Part shown: positions 59,694-64,000 of the stretch, one piece after another
How the letters are laid out: every line of letters starts with the position of its first letter
How positions within the stretch are numbered: the stretch's first letter is position 1
NCBI GenBank assembly: GCA_009784005.1
Contig: WRCE01000001.1
Location: 1-64,000 of the forward strand
Length of the DNA: 64,000 nt
Source: Candidatus Methanimicrococcus labiotermitis
GTDB lineage: Archaea; Halobacteriota; Methanosarcinia; Methanosarcinales; Methanosarcinaceae
Direction of reading: 5' to 3'
Notes under the pieces: generated by a model
Database searches by the model: none
What the model was told of the DNA's origin: nothing
What the model saw: the letters and a program-made list of their open reading frames with translations, nothing else
Translations under genes and position numbers: made by a program

Positions 59694-60896
59694 TCAAGGA
59701 GCTTCGCTCTTGATAAAGCCTGAATCGTCGCTGAACATTTCCTCATCCGTAAAGGTACCGCGGGTGATTTTTAAGATAATTCCCACGATGATACCCAAAA
59801 TGAGTGTCGCGACAAACACGAAAACCGCACCGAGGAGGTTGTCCACAACGGTTGCGCCCGCCGCGTGTTCCGCGCCGAGCGTGATTGCAATCAAAGACAC
59901 TGCCACACCAATCCATCCGGCGACGCCGTGGAGGTTGTGAACGCCCATGACGTCAAGCGCCTTGATTTTGGAACACAGGAACGGCTGGAGGTAGATGAAG
60001 GACAGAGCCGACACGGCGCCTGCCACAAGACCAACACCAAGAGCGGCCCACGGCCCAATCATCAGGAGCGGGGCGCCGATAGCGACAGGACCTGCCAGCA
60101 TCGCGTATGTGTAAATCAGCGGGTTGACCTTCTTCTGAATCACCTGACAGACAATCCACGCGCTCAATATCGACCCGATACCGCCCATGTAACAGACCAT
60201 CATACCCCAGAAGACTTGTTCCATCGGAAGCAACGCCGTCACGAATGCCGGCCAAAGCACCCACAAAAGCATCGCGGCAAGCCAGACGAACGAAACACTG
60301 TGCGTTGTCGTGTGCATCGGTTCCTTAAACGCCCTCTTCTCTCTGATACCAATCGCGCAGCCGAGACCGAAGTACGCGGCGCACATGTGCACAAGAATTG
60401 AGCCGCCCGCGTCACTCACAGACAAGACGTCGAACAGAACCACTTCAAGAAGAACGAACACCGGCGCGAACAGTAAACCGACAAGCAGATACTGCCACAT
60501 TTTGACCGTCCCGAGGAAACAGCCTATGGCAATCACCACGGTAATGGCGCAAATCACACCCATCAACAACATCGTCTGATTCCATTCAGTGCCGAGAACG
60601 AATTGGTGAATCGCCAAATAGACGATAAAGCTTCCCGCCGCCGATAAAAGAACCGCGAGCGCGACGCTCCATTCAAACTTCTTAATGAAAATCATCAAGA
60701 ACGCGACGAGCATCAGCATGAACCAAATCATGATGTTCTTCACGAACATGAAGTTCTCCCAACCCGCCTCGCCAAATCCTGAGGGCGTATTAAAGCTGCT
60801 CTGCGCAGCCGCCATCGGGGCTGCGAAGAGGACGAGAGCCAAAACCAAAAGCGTCATCAAGACCATCGGTCTTAATGCAATCTTTTTCATTTGCAT
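59694..60896 (-). CDS. Ammonium/Rh-family transporter downstream of mtmB copy 2
   Basis: Start at MQMKKIALRP; SVSDAGGSILVHMCAAYFGLGCAI and DVMGVHNLHGVAGWIG resemble Rh-type signatures. Confidence 0.88.
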   Translation of the reverse strand: MQMKKIALRPMVLMTLLVLALVLFAAPMAAAQSSFNTPSGFGEAGWENFMFVKNIMIWFMLMLVAFLMIFIKKFEWSVALAVLLSAAGSFIVYLAIHQFVLGTEWNQTMLLMGVICAITVVIAIGCFLGTVKMWQYLLVGLLFAPVFVLLEVVLFDVLSVSDAGGSILVHMCAAYFGLGCAIGIREKRAFKEPMHTTTHSVSFVWLAAMLLWVLWPAFVTALLPMEQVFWGMMVCYMGGIGSILSAWIVCQVIQKKVNPLIYTYAMLAGPVAIGAPLLMIGPWAALGVGLVAGAVSALSFIYLQPFLCSKIKALDVMGVHNLHGVAGWIGVAVSLIAITLGAEHAAGATVVDNLLGAVFVFVATLILGIIVGIILKITRGTFTDEEMFSDDSGFIKSEAP

Positions 60897-60927
60897 ATTA
60901 TCACCTTTGAAAAATAAGCAAACGGGA

Positions 60928-62307
60928 TTATTTGAAGACGAGACCGAATCCTTCGAGTTTCTTTTTGGCTTGTTCGTAAACGCTGACGTGCTCATCCGTG
61001 GGCGTGATAGTCTTAACGTCATAACATTCTTGGAAGGTTTTGCCTGACGGAGCGCTGCCGTAGCTCTTTTCGTAGCTGCCGACAAGTTTGTCCAAGATCT
61101 TGTTAACCTCAGTGATGTCAACGCCTGCCGCGGCTCTTGCGACTTCTCCCATCATACGGGCTTCCATACCTGTTGTCTTGTTCAGCGCGACACCTTTTGC
61201 GGATGCGACGCCTGAGAGAATTTCTCTGCCGGACGCGGAGTCGGTGATGGCTTGCGCGGCGAGTTCAAGGAAACACATTTCCGTACACGGGCCCGCGCAC
61301 GGGTAGTACTGGTTGCCCATCAGGAAGTCTGTGTTGTTGGTGACAGCTGCGGATGCCCAGCCGGCAATGGCGAGGGTTTCTCTGGTGTTTGTGGAGCCCC
61401 ATCTGATGTGAATCGGGCCGTCAAGGTGCCAGCTTGCGCCGGACATGACGAACGCGTTAATGGATGTCGCGACGTCAACGATTGCCGTCTCTTCAAGGCC
61501 GCCGGCGTAACCGCCGTAAATCGGCATTTGTTCGTCCATAAGAATGTCGCTGTTGGCGTGGTAGTGGGCAATAACGGAGATGGCGTCAAGGTCAATCTTG
61601 AGTTCGTTCAGCTGTGACACTTCGTGGCTGTCTGAAGCAATCATGCCGCCGGCACAGTCCGCGCTGATGTTGCCCTGCGCGGTCAGTGATGTTTCGGGGC
61701 CCTATATGGCCATTCCCGGACGACCAGCGATGGCCGTTGCCAGTTTAATCGTTCTTCCTTCAGTCTTCGCGGCGAGGATTTCAGCGGGCGTTCCCGGCGC
61801 CGGCGGTAAGCCGCGGATGGTTGCCATCACACCGTTAACGATGGTGTCGACTTCTTTCTCAAGCGCGTAGGATGTGTGAAGCGCGCAGAACACGTCTTCG
61901 GAAACCGGTGCGCCGGTCGGGCCGCCCTGAATGATGGGGCCGCGTTTGTCGCCGACTTGTCTCTTTTTCACAGTGACGGCGTCTCTGCCGGTACCGAGTT
62001 GGAACTCAGGCATCGGATTGCGGATGGAATCCCAGATTTCATCTGCCGTGTATTTGACGATTCTTTGTGTGTCCGTGACAAAGATACCCGATTCAAGGAG
62101 CATGTCAAAGCCTGCTTTGAAGAGTTTGTCTGCCATGTCTGCGTCGGTTGGGATGAATTCGCCCTTGAAGTTGAGACCGTATCTTTGTTTGATCTCCATG
62201 GCTTTCATCGGAATGTGCATTAAGTCCCAGTCGTCTTGCGTACATTTTTCGCCGACTTTCGCGCGGTTGTAGAATTCATACGCGTCAATTGATTTTTTGT
62301 ATGCCAT
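60928..62307 (-). CDS. mtmB: Monomethylamine methyltransferase MtmB, copy 2, with in-frame TAG at complement(61702..61704)
   Basis: Same architecture and length as copy 1; MAYKKSIDAYEFYNRAKVGEKCTQ...GRPGMAI-TAG-GPETSL. Confidence 0.97.
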
Positions 62308-62318
62308 TGTAAAACACC

Positions 62319-62987
62319 TCAGACCTTGACTTTGGATGTTTCGACATCCATAATTTTTCTTGCGACAATGACGGCTTCCGCCGCGTTTTCGGCTGTTCCG
62401 TCCGCGCCGATTTCTTCAATCCATGCTTTGGAAACGGGAGCGCCGCCGAACATGCATTTCACTTTTCCGCGAACGCCTTCTTCGTTGATCAGGATCATTA
62501 AGTCTTTTTGACCGAGCATTGAGGTCGTCATGAGCGCTGAGCCTGCAAGCAAAACTTTGTCGGCAGGGGCTTTTTTGATCTCTTCGATGACAATTTCGTT
62601 GTCAACGTCAACGCCGAGGACTTTGACTGTAAAGCCGTTTGCGCCAAGCATCGTGGCAACCAATCTGTTTCCGATGTCATGGATGTCGCCTGACTGGACG
62701 AATGAGAGACAGTATCCCGCGCTGGCGGAAGCGCCGCCTGCTGTAAGCTCGGGGTTGAGAACTTCCATTGAGTTGTTCATCGCTTTCGCAGACATCATGA
62801 TCTGCGGTAAAAAGAGTTCGCCTGCTTCAAATCTGTCGCCGACAATTTTCATGCCGACAGAAAGACCCTTTTGAACGATTTCAAGAGCAGGGATGCCCGA
62901 GGCAAGAGCCTCTTTGGTTTTTTCAACAGCACCGTTGATGTTTTGAGATGTTACGGCATCTGTAATTTCTTTGATTATATCTGACAT
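62319..62987 (-). CDS. mtmC: Monomethylamine corrinoid protein MtmC, copy 2
   Basis: Start MSDIIKEITDAVTSQNINGAVEKTKEALASG; cobalamin motif DIHDIGN. Confidence 0.96.
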   Translation of the reverse strand: MSDIIKEITDAVTSQNINGAVEKTKEALASGIPALEIVQKGLSVGMKIVGDRFEAGELFLPQIMMSAKAMNNSMEVLNPELTAGGASASAGYCLSFVQSGDIHDIGNRLVATMLGANGFTVKVLGVDVDNEIVIEEIKKAPADKVLLAGSALMTTSMLGQKDLMILINEEGVRGKVKCMFGGAPVSKAWIEEIGADGTAENAAEAVIVARKIMDVETSKVKV

Positions 62988-63145
62988 ATTTACCACCATA
63001 TAAAAACGTACTAAAAATGTACTGAAAACGTACATAAAAACCGTATACGAATCTGCTTTTGAAAACAGGGGAAAACGCTGTTCTTGCTGTTCTTGCTGTT
63101 CTTGCCGGTCTTGCAGTCCCTGCTATTCTCAGCTGTTTTCAGAAA

Positions 63146-63205
63146 AATTGCCGCTCAAAAAGCCGCAATTCATCTTAAATTATGGATAAAATGATATAAT
63201 AATTA
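63146..63205 (-). promoter_or_regulatory. Predicted mtmCB copy 2 promoter (TATA-like about 63194-63200) and 5'-terminal stem-loop (63146-63170)
   Basis: Stem AATTGC/GCAATT at the same distance from the TATA-like box as copy 1. Confidence 0.5.
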
Positions 63206-63639
63206 AATCGAAATGCTTTTTACGCTCGCCGCGTTTTTTATAACGCCTCTGAATAATTCAAAAGCGTTTACAAAATGACAAGGCACTGAAAATAACAGAG
63301 CCGACGAAATGCTGAAATGCTTCACAAAAAACAAACAAAAATGAAAAAAACAACGACAAAAGACACGCTAATATTTTTTCCGAAAAACAGAAAAGATTCA
63401 GATACAGAGAATACCTTAATCGGAAAAAGTTCTGAAACGGAATTGAAATGAAAAAAACGATGAAAATGTTTGAAAAAAAACGATAAAAATTGAAAAAAAC
63501 GATGAAAGGTTTTGAAAAAAAACGATGAAAATGTTTGAAAAATAATCATAAAAATATTGGAAGGAGTGAAACTCATTCCAATAAAATTCGACTCAAATTC
63601 CAATCATATTCCAATCAAATTCCAATCAAATTCTGCGTA

Positions 63640-63722
63640 TACGTCACTGAAATCAGTACTGCTCAGTGCTTTATCGCTCAGTGCTTTACCGCTCAGTGCT
63701 TTACCGCTCAGTGCTTTGCCGC
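63640..63722. repeat. 15-bp tandem repeat (GCTCAGTGCTTTACC) downstream of mtbA copy 2
   Basis: Read directly. Confidence 0.92.
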
Positions 63723-64000
63723 TCAGTACTCTGACTCTTTCGCGTATTCAACAAGCGCTTTTAAATTCTCGGTTGGGGTCGCGGAAACTGTACCGCATCC
63801 GATTGTCACGATTTTTGCGCCGCTTTCACTGATTTTGACGCATTCGGCTTTGATGTCGGCGGGGGTTCCTCTCCACATCAATCGGACAGGGTCCAGGTTG
63901 CCGATGATGACGGCGCCCTTTGCTGATTCTGCTGCCGGTCGGACGTTGACTTTTTGGTCAACGCTGATACCGTCAACGCCGGATTGGTCCATCAAATGAA
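63723..64000 (-). CDS. mtbA: Methylcobamide:CoM methyltransferase MtbA-type, copy 2, C-terminal part (runs off window)
   Basis: [51 protein letters not shown]...[25 protein letters not shown] matches copy 1 C-terminus. Confidence 0.88.
   Translation of the reverse strand, partial: HLMDQSGVDGISVDQKVNVRPAAESAKGAVIIGNLDPVRLMWRGTPADIKAECVKISESGAKIVTIGCGTVSATPTENLKALVEYAKESEY

Noticed and set aside
60897-61121. N-terminal extension of the Amt/Rh ORF
   Set aside because: It reads the mtmB2 3' end out of frame; the transporter starts at MQMKKIALRP (60896).

Overview
The window is archaeal chromosome from a methylotrophic methanogen. I infer a Methanosarcinales member, possibly Methanimicrococcus-like. 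The basis is methanol (mtaCB) and monomethylamine (mtmCB/mtbA) methyltransferase genes with in-frame amber (pyrrolysine) codons, RFAP synthase, archaeal FlpA/NOP5, SRP19, archaeosine TGT, FEN1, RFC and an archaeal initiator tRNA. I call about 50 protein genes and 2 tRNAs (Thr-TGT, initiator Met-CAT). Main clusters: ECF transporter/BioY; a GerW-DUF2953 pair; archease-RtcB; a GlcD-like oxidase with a CCG Fe-S protein; two GPR1/FUN34/YaaH acetate-type transporters; mtaCB; pheS/trpS; RFAP synthase-NOP5-FlpA; mrpABCDEFG; secFD; and a tandemly duplicated mtbA-mtmC-mtmB region with an Rh-like Amt transporter. Main unexplained signals: (1) almost every intergenic region has its own private short tandem repeat, and frame-preserving repeats sit inside many conserved proteins; (2) a 33-bp repeat at the mrpB/mrpC junction forms a 43-aa ORF that recreates ATGA stop/start overlaps on both sides; (3) a stem-loop is conserved at the predicted 5' end of both mtmCB leaders, with a compensatory outer pair; (4) two dispersed palindromic repeat families lie near methyltransferase genes; (5) fen1 has ACG where ATG is expected; (6) no called gene ends in TAG, while TAG occurs in frame in both mtmB genes. 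All calls come from reading sequence and translations; no database search was run.
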